DNA of 50,532 nucleotides from Pseudomonadota bacterium (GTDB lineage: Bacteria; Myxococcota_A; Bradymonadia; Bradymonadales; GCA-2716585). Below, piece after piece: positions 8,874 through 18,012 of this stretch. The stretch is taken from NCBI GenBank assembly GCA_005804885.1, contig SYOX01000221.1, forward strand, positions 1 to 50,532, in the 5' to 3' direction. Position 1 is the first letter of the stretch. Every line of letters starts with the position of its first letter. The notes beneath the pieces were generated by a model. That model did not search any database. It saw only the letters and a list, made by a program, of their open reading frames with translations, and had not been told where the DNA came from. The position numbers and the translations under genes were made by a program.

Positions 8874-8956
8874 GGGCTCGGTGATGTGCACACAAGGGCC
8901 TGGGTGACATGTTCGAGGGCCGCCAGCAAGTTCGGCTCGACCTGACGAGACACCCC

Positions 8957-11900
8957 ATGAACGGCAAACCGGCTTCCTTGGCGAGCGCGCTGGTCTTGTG
9001 TCTGCTGTCCGCCGCCCCCCTTGAGGCGGCCACGATCCCCGTCAACACGACCCTGGATGGTTTCTTCAACGACGGCCTGTGCGGCTTGCGCGAGGCGATC
9101 GAGGCGGCCAACCGGGACGAGGCCCTGTGGGGCTGCCCGGCGGGTCAGGGCGCCGATCGCATCGAGCTTGGGCCGGGCGACTTCGTGCTGGGGCTCGAAG
9201 GGTCCAGGGAGGACGACAACCAGACGGGCGATCTGGATCTTCAAGGCGAGCTGGAGGTCGTCGGGGCGGGCATGGACCTGACCTGGATCGACGGGGCGGG
9301 CCTGGATAGGGTCTTCGATCTGCACGGGTCGGGGCCGTGGCGGATCAGCGATCTGACCATCGCCCGAGGGGCCGCGCCCGACGCGACCCTGGCCTTGCCT
9401 CGGGGCGAAGAGGGCGGGGGGGTTCGGCTGGGCGCGGGGGCGCTGACCCTCGGTCGCTGTCGCATCACAGACAACAAGGCTGGTCGCGGTCCTGCGCTTC
9501 GGGATGAGGGGACCTACCATTGGAACCTGACCCAAGGGGGCAACGGGGGAGGGCTCTTTGCTGGAGCGGGTTCGTCGGTGAGGCTCGAAGGCTGCGAGGT
9601 CCAACGGAACCGGGCAGGGGGCACGGTGTTCATGGATCTGACATCGGGTACATCGTCCTCGGGGGATGGTCATGGGATCTTCGCGCAGGGCGTTGGGCTG
9701 TGGATCTTTGGTTCGACGATCGCCGACAACGGACCCGAGTGGGGGTGGTCTTCCTTTGGAAGCGAGGGAGGAGGGATCTACAGCGCCTGCCCGCTGGTGA
9801 TGGAGGACTCCATCGTCGAGCGCAACGCCAGCGGGAGTCTCAACTCTGTAGGGCAATATTACGGCCCTTGGTACATGCTGGGGGGCGATGGAGGTGGGAT
9901 CTACGCCACCGATCGGGTGTCGATCAGGCGCTCCTCGTTTGTGGACAACCCTCCGGGACGAAGACCTGGTGAATGGAGCTTTCATGGCCGTCGCGGCGGC
10001 GCCCTGTTCACCCAGGCAGAGACCTTGATCGAGGACTCTGCCTTGATCAGGAACTCGGCGGGCGGCTTCGATTTGCGGGAAGGATATCGGGGAGGAAGCG
10101 GGGGGGCGATCCATGCCCAAGGCCCACTGACGCTGCGCCGCGTGGCCTTGATCCGCAATCTGGCGGGTCCGGGCCCTGAAGGCTTCCTTGAGCGTCAAGA
10201 GGCCAATGGCCCCGGTGGAGATGGCGGCGGGGTGTACGCCGCCGGCAGCCTCCTGGTGGAGGGGAGCTTTGTGATCGAGAATCGAGCGGGGACCGGTGGG
10301 GGGGCCTACTACACCACTGGAGATGCTTTCGAGTTGTATGGCCGCCCAGGGGGCGACGGGGGGGGGATCCTTGCCAGGGGAGATGCGACGATCTCTCAGA
10401 CGCTCTTCATGGACAACGAGGCTGGAGTGGGTACAGGGGGGGACCTCTACAACAACTCAGAGACTCCCTTCTGGGGGCACGGAGGACACGGAGGGGGACT
10501 GGCCGTCGGAGGGCAAGCCCGAGTGGAGCGATCCACCTTTATCCGCAATCGAGGCGGGCTGGGAGAGTCGGGTGGCGTTTGGATCGATCAGAACTACCAC
10601 GGCGGTGTGGGAGGCCATGGTGGCGCCATCTTCGTGGGCCAAGGGAGCCAGTTGACGCTCATCGGGAGCACCTTGAGCGGCAATGTGACGGGCGAGAGCG
10701 ATGCTCATGTGGAATCGGAATGGGTGATCCCCATCCCTGCCGATGGTCAAGGCGGAGGGATCTACAATCTGGGACACAGCACCTTGATCGACTCGACGGT
10801 TGCCTTCAACCGCACCGGGGTCGATGCGCGCCAACCCGGCGGGGGGCTTGCAGGGATGGGCACCTGGGATCTGCTCAACACCCTCGTGGCCCGCAATGAG
10901 GCCACGCCTTACCCCGATGGGGTCATCGATCCTGAAGGTCTGGTCTTGAGCGGACCCGACTTCATCGGGGACGCGGATCTGTTTGGAACGCTTCGGCCCG
11001 ATGAGGAGGTGTTGAGGCAGGAGAATCCGGGCTTGCTTCCCTTGGCATCCACGGGCGGTGTGCTGCTCAACCACGGTCTTGCCCCTCAGAGCCCTGCGCT
11101 CGATACCGGCCCCTCTACATGCACCCCCGCAGATCAGCGTGGAGTGTTGCGCCCCCAAGGGGAGGCGTGCGACATCGGGGCCATCGAGGTGGTGGCGCAG
11201 GGAATCGTCGCGCGTTGGGATCGCTGGGTGGGGACGCAGCAGGAGCCCCTGACCGTCGAGGCTCCAGGGGTGTTGCGCAACGACAGCGCGCCTGGAGGAG
11301 AGGCCCTTGAGGTGGTCCAGGGGCCCTTCAATGGTGCGCTCGCCCTCGGACAGGACGGGGGCTTTGTCTACACGCCCAGAGAGGGCTTTCACGGCCTCGA
11401 CCTCTTTGTCTACAGACTTGGGGATCCCATCGACGGCCATTCGATGGAGGCGCTGGTCAAGTTGGAGATCCTGCTTCCAGACTATACCATCGCCAACGCC
11501 GTCGAGCCGCTGAACCTGATGGCCTTCGACAGCGATGGGGGAGGCATGGGCGATCAATGCGAAGAGGCGCATGGCTTTGATCCCCATGATCGCGATGACG
11601 ACCAGGGCGATCGAGATGGCGACGGCCTGGACAATGTCGACGAGTGTCGGGAGGGCACCGACCCCATCTCAGGCGGCACAATCACAGGTCTGGAGGCTGT
11701 GTGGCCCCCTCACGAGGCGAGGCTGCCCGCTGACGAAGCCCTTTTCTTGATCGTCCAGAACGCGGTCGACTCTGAGGGATTGCCTTTGACCTACCGCTTT
11801 GATCTGCACGACGCTCAACCGCGACCGGGAGCAGGAGACGCTACCAGCGGCCCTTGGCCCGAAGATCCAGGGGAGCAGACCCGCTGGGCGATCTCCATCC

Positions 11901-12919
11901 CGTTGCTGGAGGATCATCTCTACCAGTGGTCGGTGACGGCAACCAGCCCCAACGTCGCGCGCACGACGCCCTTGAGGACCGTGCTCATTGACACCCTCAA
12001 CGAGGCCGCCCCCAGCCCTGTCCCGCGATACCCCTCAGGGCCGGTGAGATCCTTGCTTCCAAGGCTCTTGGCGCGCACGGAGGAAGACGGCGATCCAGAA
12101 GGCGACCTGACCTGGGTGGTCTTCGATCTCCAGGAGGGGGAAACCCTGGTGGCGTCGGGCAGGGTCCCGTGGGTGGGCGACATGGACGTGCGCTGGTCGC
12201 CCCCCAACCCGCTTGAGCCCAACCGCACCTACCGGTGGCGAGTCTCCACGCTGGATGAGCTCGGCGCGCACAACAGGTCATCCTGGCTTGAGTTCACCAC
12301 ACCAGATCCTCCCGAAGCCGACCCCGAACCGGATCCACAGCCCGAGCCCGTCTCTGAGCCTGAAGCCAGCCCTGAACCTGAACAGGATCCCGGCGCTGAG
12401 CCCGAGGTGTTCCCTTCGCCTGAGCCTGGCCTCCCTCTGCAGGCGCCCAGCGCTTTGTCCCCATCGTCCGGCGCGCGTCTTGAGCATGGCCAGCCGCTCA
12501 GGGTTGTGGTGGGCCACGTCGAGGGCGAAGCGGGCGCTGGCCTCACCTACGGGGCCGAACTTGTCTGGCTCAGGCCATCGGGGGCGGCGCGGGTGTGGGA
12601 AGTCAATGGGATGGAGCCTGCAGACAGAAGTCAGACTGAGGTAGAGGTGCCGCCTCTGCCTGCCACGATGGTGGGAGACTTCGTGTGGCGCGCCAGCGCA
12701 CGACGGCCCCAACACACCTTGGCCGTGGCATGGTCCGAGTCGATCCCCTTCTCAATCGAGGTCGCCTCCGACCCCGCCTCAGGAGGGTGTCAGAGCCTCC
12801 CAGGGCGCCCAGGCTCCGCCCCCGGCGTCCCGATCTTGTGGGGGCTGATGGCCCTGCTGACGCTCGGCGCTCGGCTCGCAGGCGCCCGCCGCCGCGCAGC
12901 CTCGCCCGCGAGTCGATGA
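8957..12919 (+). CDS. Secreted beta-helix protein with MYXO-CTERM-like anchor, copy 1
   Basis: 1320 aa. A signal peptide starts at the ATG at 8957 (MNGKPASLASALVLCLLSAA); an upstream in-frame ATG at 8909 would put 16 residues before it and is rejected. After cleavage comes CGLREAIEAANRD, the LREAI motif that opens many CSLREAI/choice-of-anchor parallel beta-helix proteins. About 650 residues of Gly-rich repeats follow (GGDGGGIYA-type turns), then a CTPADQRGVLRP...CDIGAIEV segment (choice-of-anchor Q). Next are a cadherin/Ig-like module (DLFVYRLGD), a Ca-binding thrombospondin-3-like loop (DRDGDGLDNVDECREGTDP), two fibronectin-like modules, a Pro/Glu linker and a tail with Cys, one hydrophobic helix and GARRRAA. 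The tail suggests sorting to the outer surface. It is probably an adhesin or surface fibre; no enzyme residues are assigned. Confidence 0.88.
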   Translation: MNGKPASLASALVLCLLSAAPLEAATIPVNTTLDGFFNDGLCGLREAIEAANRDEALWGCPAGQGADRIELGPGDFVLGLEGSREDDNQTGDLDLQGELEVVGAGMDLTWIDGAGLDRVFDLHGSGPWRISDLTIARGAAPDATLALPRGEEGGGVRLGAGALTLGRCRITDNKAGRGPALRDEGTYHWNLTQGGNGGGLFAGAGSSVRLEGCEVQRNRAGGTVFMDLTSGTSSSGDGHGIFAQGVGLWIFGSTIADNGPEWGWSSFGSEGGGIYSACPLVMEDSIVERNASGSLNSVGQYYGPWYMLGGDGGGIYATDRVSIRRSSFVDNPPGRRPGEWSFHGRRGGALFTQAETLIEDSALIRNSAGGFDLREGYRGGSGGAIHAQGPLTLRRVALIRNLAGPGPEGFLERQEANGPGGDGGGVYAAGSLLVEGSFVIENRAGTGGGAYYTTGDAFELYGRPGGDGGGILARGDATISQTLFMDNEAGVGTGGDLYNNSETPFWGHGGHGGGLAVGGQARVERSTFIRNRGGLGESGGVWIDQNYHGGVGGHGGAIFVGQGSQLTLIGSTLSGNVTGESDAHVESEWVIPIPADGQGGGIYNLGHSTLIDSTVAFNRTGVDARQPGGGLAGMGTWDLLNTLVARNEATPYPDGVIDPEGLVLSGPDFIGDADLFGTLRPDEEVLRQENPGLLPLASTGGVLLNHGLAPQSPALDTGPSTCTPADQRGVLRPQGEACDIGAIEVVAQGIVARWDRWVGTQQEPLTVEAPGVLRNDSAPGGEALEVVQGPFNGALALGQDGGFVYTPREGFHGLDLFVYRLGDPIDGHSMEALVKLEILLPDYTIANAVEPLNLMAFDSDGGGMGDQCEEAHGFDPHDRDDDQGDRDGDGLDNVDECREGTDPISGGTITGLEAVWPPHEARLPADEALFLIVQNAVDSEGLPLTYRFDLHDAQPRPGAGDATSGPWPEDPGEQTRWAISIPLLEDHLYQWSVTATSPNVARTTPLRTVLIDTLNEAAPSPVPRYPSGPVRSLLPRLLARTEEDGDPEGDLTWVVFDLQEGETLVASGRVPWVGDMDVRWSPPNPLEPNRTYRWRVSTLDELGAHNRSSWLEFTTPDPPEADPEPDPQPEPVSEPEASPEPEQDPGAEPEVFPSPEPGLPLQAPSALSPSSGARLEHGQPLRVVVGHVEGEAGAGLTYGAELVWLRPSGAARVWEVNGMEPADRSQTEVEVPPLPATMVGDFVWRASARRPQHTLAVAWSESIPFSIEVASDPASGGCQSLPGRPGSAPGVPILWGLMALLTLGARLAGARRRAASPASR

Positions 12920-13010
12920 GCGCACGGCGCGACGATCGGTCGCTGGGTGTTTGACCGTCGCCGTCGAGGTGCGGGGCAAGGGCGTCGGGTCCTTCAAGGA
13001 GCGGCGGGGC

Positions 13011-13205
13011 TCAGGGTCGCAGGTGGCCCTCGAACACGAAGACATCCAGCTTGAGCATCGTGTCCAGGTGGATGAGGTTGAAGGAGCTCTCGTCGCGGAG
13101 CGCGTCGCGGATCATGTCGGCGTCGATGTGGTAATCTGCTCCCAGCGCGGCCACCAAGGGCGCGACATCAGCAAAGCGCAAGCCCGCTGGACCCGCCGTC
13201 GCGCC
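13011..13205 (-). pseudogene. C-terminal remnant of a nucleotidyltransferase gene
   Basis: The minus strand reads, without a stop, through LRFADVAPLVAALGADYHID, then ADMIRDALRDESSFNLIHLD, then TMLKLDVFV before ending in FEGHLRP and TGA. The middle and FNLIHLDTMxKxDVFV parts are typical of a small nucleotidyltransferase-fold family. The matching N-terminus (through RATLDIDL) lies 4 kb away at 17276-17413 on the same strand, beyond the second beta-helix gene. No start codon or P-loop-like N-terminus is present here, and the last residues are not those of the family. I call it a broken gene. Confidence 0.72.
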
Positions 13206-13258
13206 GCTCCTCGATCCCTTTCGGTCGTCTGGCGCAGTCGATCCTCAAGTGCTCGGGG

Positions 13259-13287
13259 TTGTGCTCAAAGGCAGGCGGGCATAGAGT
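13259..13287 (+). promoter_or_regulatory. Candidate promoter of second beta-helix gene
   Basis: TTGTGC (13259-13264), 17 bases, TAGAGT (13282-13287). It has the same spacing as the candidate at copy 1 and was carried along in the duplication, so copy 2 has its own promoter. Confidence 0.35.
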
Positions 13288-13370
13288 GGACTCGGTGATG
13301 TGCACACAAGGGCCTGGGTGACATGTTCCAGGGCCGCCAGCAAGCGCGGCTCAACCTGACGAGACACCCC

Positions 13371-16300
13371 ATGAACGGCAAACCGGCTTCCTTCGCGAGC
13401 GCGCTGGTCTTGTGTCTTGTGCTCTCCACTTCCCTGCACGCGGCCACGATCCCCGTCAACACCACCCGCGACGGCTTTGTCAACGACGGCCTGTGCGGTC
13501 TGCGCGAGGCGATCGAGGCGGCCAACCGGGACGAGGCCCTGTGGGGCTGCCCGGCGGGCCAGGGCGCCGATCTCATCGAGCTTGGGCCGGGCGACTTCGT
13601 GCTGGGGGTCGAAGGGGCCAGAGAGGACGACAACCAGACGGGCGATCTGGACCTTCAAGGCGAGGCGGAGATCGTGGGGGCGGGCATGGATGTGACCCGG
13701 ATCGACGGGTCGGGCCTGGATCGGGTCTTCGATCTGCACGGGCCGGGGTCGTGGGTGATCCAGAGAGTGACGGTGAAGGGGGGAGTGGCACCTCCAGCGA
13801 CGGTGGCGTCGCCTGTGGGGGAAGACGGCGGGGGGATTCGACTCCGTCAGGGGGCCTTGACCCTTCGAGGTTGTCGGCTCGCAGACAACCAGGCCGGGTT
13901 TGGTCCCCAGATACGCACTGAGCAGGGCTACGACTTCCTGACGCAAGGAGGCAGTGGGGGAGGGATCTTTGCAGGAGGAGGCGCCGCGTTGGACCTGGAG
14001 GACTGCCGGGTCGAGAGAAACTCTGCAGGCGGAACGGAGTTTGTTGAGTTGTCGTCGGGGACTTCGGCTCCAGGCCATGGTCACGGGATCCATGCTCTGG
14101 GAGTGAGCCTGCGGATCCTGCGCTCGACGATCGCGGACAACGGACCTGTGGAGGGTCATTCGTTTGAAAGCAATGGGGGAGGGATCTACTGCACCTGCCC
14201 GCTGGTGATGGAGGACTCCATCGTCGAGCGCAACCGATCTGGAGATCTCGCAGTCTTTGGGCAGGAGTACTCCCCGTGGTATTGGTTGGGAGGCGACGGG
14301 GGGGGGATCTACGCGACCGACCGGGTGCTGATCAGGCGCTCTTCTTTTGTGGACAACACCGCGGGGACTTGCCGTGGGGAACGCTGCGGGGGTAGTCGAG
14401 GGGGAGCCCTGTTTGCCACCGGAGAGGTGCTGGTCGAGGACTCCTCATGGGTCAGGAACTCGGCGGGCGTCTTCGATGAGCGGAGAGGATATCGGGGAGG
14501 AAGCGGGGGGGCGATCCACGCCGAGGGTCCGCTGACGCTGCGCCGCGTGGCCTTGATCCGCAATCAGGCGGGTCCGGGCCCTGCGGGAAACATCGAGCAT
14601 GGGGAAGCCACAGGTCCCGGTGGAGATGGCGGAGGGGTTTACGCCGCCGGGAGCCTCCTGGTGGAGCAGAGCTTCGTGATCGAGAACCGAGCAGGGACCG
14701 GCGGTGAGGCCCAAAACACCATTGGAGATGATAACGATTTGTATGGCCTCCCTGGAGGCGACGGGGGTGGGATCATGGCGTTGGGGAACGCGATGATCTC
14801 CCAGACGCTCTTGATGGACAACGAGGCCGGGACGGGTCCTGGTGGGGATTACTACAGGCCTCCCGTTGAGGGTGCGGGAGGGCATGGAGGGGGGCTGGCC
14901 ATCCAGGGACGAGCCACGGTCAACCGCTGCACCTTCTGGCGCAATCGCGGCGGGCTGGGGGAGCCAGGGGGATTCTGGCCCGACCAGCACCATCAAGCAG
15001 GAGTCGGGGGTCATGGTGGCGCCATCTATGTGAGCCGTCGCGGCATGCTGACGCTCATCGGGAGCACCTTGAGCGGCAATGTGACGGGCGAGAGCGACGC
15101 CGAGGTTGGCTGGTGGGTTGAGCGGCCTGCGGATGGCAATGGTGGTGGGATTTTCAACAAGGGGCACAGCACCTTGATCGATTCGACGGTGGCCTTCAAC
15201 CGCACCGGGAGCGACGCCAGACACCCTGGTGCTGGGCTGGCCGGTATGGGGACCTGGAGTCTGGTCAACACCTTGGTGGCACACAACGAGGCTCTGAGGG
15301 ACGCCGATGCGATGATCTTCGGCGCGGGCTTCGCGTCCCGAGGCCACAACCTCATGGGCGATATCGAGTTGTTTGGCCCAGGGGTGCTCGACTCGACCGA
15401 CGTTCAGGGTGTGGAAGCGCGCTTGAGCCCCTTGGGTCTGACCGGAGGGGTGTTGCCCACCCACGGCCTTGAGCCCGGCAGCCCCGCGCTCGATGGTGGT
15501 GCAGCCGGATGCGCTGTGGTGGACGGGCGAGGGGTGGCGCGCCCCCAGGGCGGGGCGTGCGACATCGGGGCGGTGGAGATGGCCCCCCAGTCCAACGTCG
15601 CGCGCTGGGATCGGTGGGAGGGGGCCAAAGATGCGCCGCTTCGGGTGGAGGCTCCCGGCGTCGTGAGCAATGACACCCTGGACGGGAACAGCACGCTGCG
15701 GGTGCTTCAGGGGCCTTTCAACGGCGCGGTGGAGGTGGCGCAAGATGGGGGCCTCGTCTACACGCCGCGCGCGGGCTTTCACGGCCTTGATCTCTTCGTC
15801 TACGGGGTCGGCGCCAGCGTGGAAGATGTCGGAACCCGAGCCCTCGTCCAACTCGAAGTCCTGCCCCTTGAGGGCCGCGCGCTAAGCCCCGTGGCCTCGT
15901 TGAACCTGACGCCTTTCGAGCAACTCGATGGCCCTGGCGCTGTGACCGACAACGATGGCGGGGGGATGCGTGATGATTGCGAGGACGTCCACGGTTTCAA
16001 TCCCTTTAATCCCGAAGACGATTGGCTGGATTCCGACCGGGATGGCCCTTCCAATGCCGACGAATGCAATGTCGGGACCGATCCGACCCTGGCGGGGTCA
16101 CTGACGGGCCTTAAAGCCCTCTCGCCCGAGGACGGCGCCGAGTTGGCAGAAGGAGAGGCGCTGAGACTGGTGGTCCGCAATGGGGTGGCCAACGATGACC
16201 TTCCGGTAACCTATCGATTTGCCGTGTGGGGTAACGGCGTGGACGGTGTTCAGAGCCCGCTTCTGCCGGCCGGAAGACAGGGGGTCACGTCCTGGCTGGC

Positions 16301-17219
16301 CCCCGTGTCTTTTCGTCGGGGGACCACTTTCTTTTGGAACGTCACCGCCACCCACCCTCATATCCAGGTCAAGACTCCCGGAAACAGGATAACCATCGTG
16401 CCTTCTACGCCTCCCAACCCCTTGCGCCCCTTTGGGGCCATCTCGACCCTTGAGCCGCTCCTGGTGGCGTACGCAGGACAAGGTTACACGGCTCGCGTCG
16501 GCGATTTGCATCTGGCCTTTGAGCTGCTCATGGAGGGGACGGTGGTGATTGAAGGGCGGGTGCCTTGGCAAGAGTACAAGGAGCTCGTCTGGCCTCCTGG
16601 TGTGCTTGAGCCAGAACACACCTACCGATGGAGGGTGGCGGTGGTGGACGATACAGGGCCTGTCGGGGTCTGGTCCAACGTGCTGGAGTTCACCACACCC
16701 AAGTTCGAGGCGATCCCAGAGCGAGATCCACTCCTGAATGCATTTGTGGCTCGGTCTCCGAGGTCTGGTGCTCGCCTGCGTGTCGGGTCTCCGCTGGCCT
16801 TGGTGGTGGGTCACGACCAGATCGACGAGGCCCAGAGCTTTGAACTGAGCTTCGAACTCTTCAAGGTGGATGCCACAGGGCGGCTGTTGCTGCTGTGGCA
16901 TATCGAGGGGATCGAGCCCGGCCCCGAAGGGCAGACCCAAGTGGCCGTTCCAGACCTTCCTCCTCGGACGGCGGGCGACTTCGCCTGGCGAGCCATCGCT
17001 CGCCGAAACCCCTTGGACCAGTCACCCGTCTTCACCGACACCATCCCATTCTCAATCGAGGTAGCCTCCGACCCCGCCCCAGGAGGGTGCCACAGCATCC
17101 CAGGGCGACCAGGCTCCGCTCCCTCCACGCCGGGCTTGTGGGGGCTGATGGCCCTGCTGACGCTCGGCGCTCGGCTCTCAGGCGCTCGCCGCCGCGCAGC
17201 CACGCCCGCGCGTCGATGA
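13371..17219 (+). CDS. Secreted beta-helix protein with MYXO-CTERM-like anchor, copy 2
   Basis: 1282-aa paralogue of the protein at 8957-12919 with the same architecture. It has a signal peptide (MNGKPASFASALVLC), CGLREAIEAANRDEALWGCP, a long Gly-rich beta-helix and the choice-of-anchor Q segment (CAVVDGRGVARPQGGACDIG). It continues with an Ig/cadherin-like module, a Ca-binding loop (DSDRDGPSNADECNVGTDP), fibronectin-like modules and the CHSIPGRPGSAP anchor tail ending GARRRAATPARR. It lacks the Pro/Glu-rich linker seen in copy 1. The N-terminal ~120 residues and the tail are almost identical to copy 1, while the helix loops and fibronectin-like modules differ. This suggests selection on exposed parts or age plus local conversion. 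The ATG at 13371 begins the signal peptide; an upstream ATG at 13323 is rejected for the same reason as in copy 1. The frame is intact, so it is probably functional. Confidence 0.88.
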   Translation: MNGKPASFASALVLCLVLSTSLHAATIPVNTTRDGFVNDGLCGLREAIEAANRDEALWGCPAGQGADLIELGPGDFVLGVEGAREDDNQTGDLDLQGEAEIVGAGMDVTRIDGSGLDRVFDLHGPGSWVIQRVTVKGGVAPPATVASPVGEDGGGIRLRQGALTLRGCRLADNQAGFGPQIRTEQGYDFLTQGGSGGGIFAGGGAALDLEDCRVERNSAGGTEFVELSSGTSAPGHGHGIHALGVSLRILRSTIADNGPVEGHSFESNGGGIYCTCPLVMEDSIVERNRSGDLAVFGQEYSPWYWLGGDGGGIYATDRVLIRRSSFVDNTAGTCRGERCGGSRGGALFATGEVLVEDSSWVRNSAGVFDERRGYRGGSGGAIHAEGPLTLRRVALIRNQAGPGPAGNIEHGEATGPGGDGGGVYAAGSLLVEQSFVIENRAGTGGEAQNTIGDDNDLYGLPGGDGGGIMALGNAMISQTLLMDNEAGTGPGGDYYRPPVEGAGGHGGGLAIQGRATVNRCTFWRNRGGLGEPGGFWPDQHHQAGVGGHGGAIYVSRRGMLTLIGSTLSGNVTGESDAEVGWWVERPADGNGGGIFNKGHSTLIDSTVAFNRTGSDARHPGAGLAGMGTWSLVNTLVAHNEALRDADAMIFGAGFASRGHNLMGDIELFGPGVLDSTDVQGVEARLSPLGLTGGVLPTHGLEPGSPALDGGAAGCAVVDGRGVARPQGGACDIGAVEMAPQSNVARWDRWEGAKDAPLRVEAPGVVSNDTLDGNSTLRVLQGPFNGAVEVAQDGGLVYTPRAGFHGLDLFVYGVGASVEDVGTRALVQLEVLPLEGRALSPVASLNLTPFEQLDGPGAVTDNDGGGMRDDCEDVHGFNPFNPEDDWLDSDRDGPSNADECNVGTDPTLAGSLTGLKALSPEDGAELAEGEALRLVVRNGVANDDLPVTYRFAVWGNGVDGVQSPLLPAGRQGVTSWLAPVSFRRGTTFFWNVTATHPHIQVKTPGNRITIVPSTPPNPLRPFGAISTLEPLLVAYAGQGYTARVGDLHLAFELLMEGTVVIEGRVPWQEYKELVWPPGVLEPEHTYRWRVAVVDDTGPVGVWSNVLEFTTPKFEAIPERDPLLNAFVARSPRSGARLRVGSPLALVVGHDQIDEAQSFELSFELFKVDATGRLLLLWHIEGIEPGPEGQTQVAVPDLPPRTAGDFAWRAIARRNPLDQSPVFTDTIPFSIEVASDPAPGGCHSIPGRPGSAPSTPGLWGLMALLTLGARLSGARRRAATPARR

Positions 17220-17275
17220 GCGCCCGGAGCGACGATCGGTCGCTTCGTGCAGTGACGCGTGTGGTGATCGTCGCC

Positions 17276-17413
17276 GAGATCGATGTCCAAGGTGGCGCGC
17301 GGCAGGCCATGGGCCGAGCTGGCGACCGAACCCCCGACGCAGTAGGGGATCCGAGCCTGGATCAGCGCCTCCACCACGGGCTGGAGCGCGACGAGGATGT
17401 CGTCCGTGTTCAA
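17276..17413 (-). pseudogene. N-terminal remnant of the same nucleotidyltransferase gene
   Basis: From the ATG at 17413 the frame reads MNTDDILVALQPVVEALIQA, then RIPYCVGGSVASSAHG and LPRATLDIDL. The VGGSVASSAHG...T-x-D-x-D pattern is the nucleotidyltransferase-fold active-site region (GG/S and two Asp). After codon 46 family similarity ends; the open frame continues to 16811, but only as the antisense of the beta-helix gene. The expected next residues are found at 13011-13205. The ATG overlaps the stop of the 89-aa partner by 4 bp, so the pair was once an operon. A short truncated protein could still be made but would lack half the domain. Confidence 0.75.
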
Positions 17414-17679
17414 GACGCTCCCTGGTTCCTTTGACGCTCAAGTCTGGCCGCAACGCGCCGGGCCAGCGCCTCGCCGTAACACAGCGCCACGAACTCCAGC
17501 CGCAGGTCTTGCTCCGACAGATCGGGGCGGCGCTTGCGTATCGCCTCGCGGGACAGGGCGATGGTGGTCCTGGACAATGAGAAGGCCAGCGCGAGGCGCT
17601 TGCTCAAGCCGGCCCGGCGCAAGAGCTCGATCTGGACCGCTTCAGCCTTCGGGTGCGTGTCTCTGGATTGGGTTCTCAC
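17410..17679 (-). CDS. Small helical partner protein of a nucleotidyltransferase (89 aa)
   Basis: 89-aa basic helical protein starting at a GTG (17679) with RTQSRDTHPKAEAVQIELLR. GGGAGGGG about eight bases upstream serves as Shine-Dalgarno. The DTHPxAExVQIELLRRAG opening and the DLRLEFVALCYGEALARRV end fit a small family that I recall sitting immediately upstream of this type of nucleotidyltransferase gene in Myxococcota, Planctomycetes and cyanobacteria. The function is not established; the arrangement resembles a MNT/HEPN-like or antitoxin pairing, but there is no HEPN Rx4-6H motif here. The stop overlaps the truncated nucleotidyltransferase start, so its partner is now broken while this gene is intact. 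The open frame upstream to 17862 looks non-coding. Confidence 0.65.
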   Translation of the reverse strand: MRTQSRDTHPKAEAVQIELLRRAGLSKRLALAFSLSRTTIALSREAIRKRRPDLSEQDLRLEFVALCYGEALARRVAARLERQRNQGAS

Positions 17680-17869
17680 CTCTGAGGCCCCTCCCGGGCC
17701 CAAGAGCGCACGAGGAACAAGCGGGCCGCTCGACGCCTCCCTTGGAGGATGCAGCCCTCCACCATGATAAGCAAGATCCGCCCCCCTTGCGATCCCTCTG
17801 GATCCGCCCTCCCGAAAGGCTGCGGCCCCGATATGCCAACGGGTTCCTGCCGAGTGGGTCAAAAAGCGC

Positions 17870-17940
17870 TTGACTCGCCCTCCACGGCGAGAGACAACCT
17901 GCTCGTCTGTTCAAGTGGAGGGCGTGTGGGCATTTATAGA
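17870..17940 (+). promoter_or_regulatory. Inverted repeat with promoter-like boxes upstream of the 540-aa gene
   Basis: A perfect 10-bp inverted repeat CGCCCTCCAC (17876-17885) / GTGGAGGGCG (17915-17924) is separated by 29 bases. TTGACT lies just before it (17870-17875) and TATAGA just after it (17935-17940); TTCAAG (17910) is a possible -35 for the latter, with a 19-base spacer. It could be an operator-promoter for the gene at 18013. The rest of 17680-18012 shows nothing recognisable. Confidence 0.35.
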
Positions 17941-18012
17941 ATACGGGGATCGCTCTGCCCGGAGGCCCTTTGATCAGACATGGACCCGCAACCGTGCAGC
18001 GCAAGGTGTCTC

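Larger units (their letters stand above)
13221..17244 (+). repeat. Second copy of a ~4-kb duplicated segment
   Basis: Sequence from CGGTCGTCTGGCGCAGTCG at about 13222 to CGACGATCGGTCGCT at about 17244 is homologous to 8808 through about 12947. Promoter, leader, signal peptide and C-terminal anchor are nearly identical; the middle of the coding region has diverged. Homology stops abruptly on both sides. The flanks of this copy are the two halves of a nucleotidyltransferase gene, so it is probably the inserted copy. Confidence 0.8.

Noticed and set aside
12951..13298. 115-codon plus-strand frame between the beta-helix genes
   Set aside because: The minus strand here shows clear nucleotidyltransferase similarity; the plus-strand frame is its shadow.
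8960..17219. Insertion sequence or transposon causing the duplication
   Set aside because: No transposase, terminal inverted repeats or target-site duplication could be seen at the edges near 13220 and 17244.
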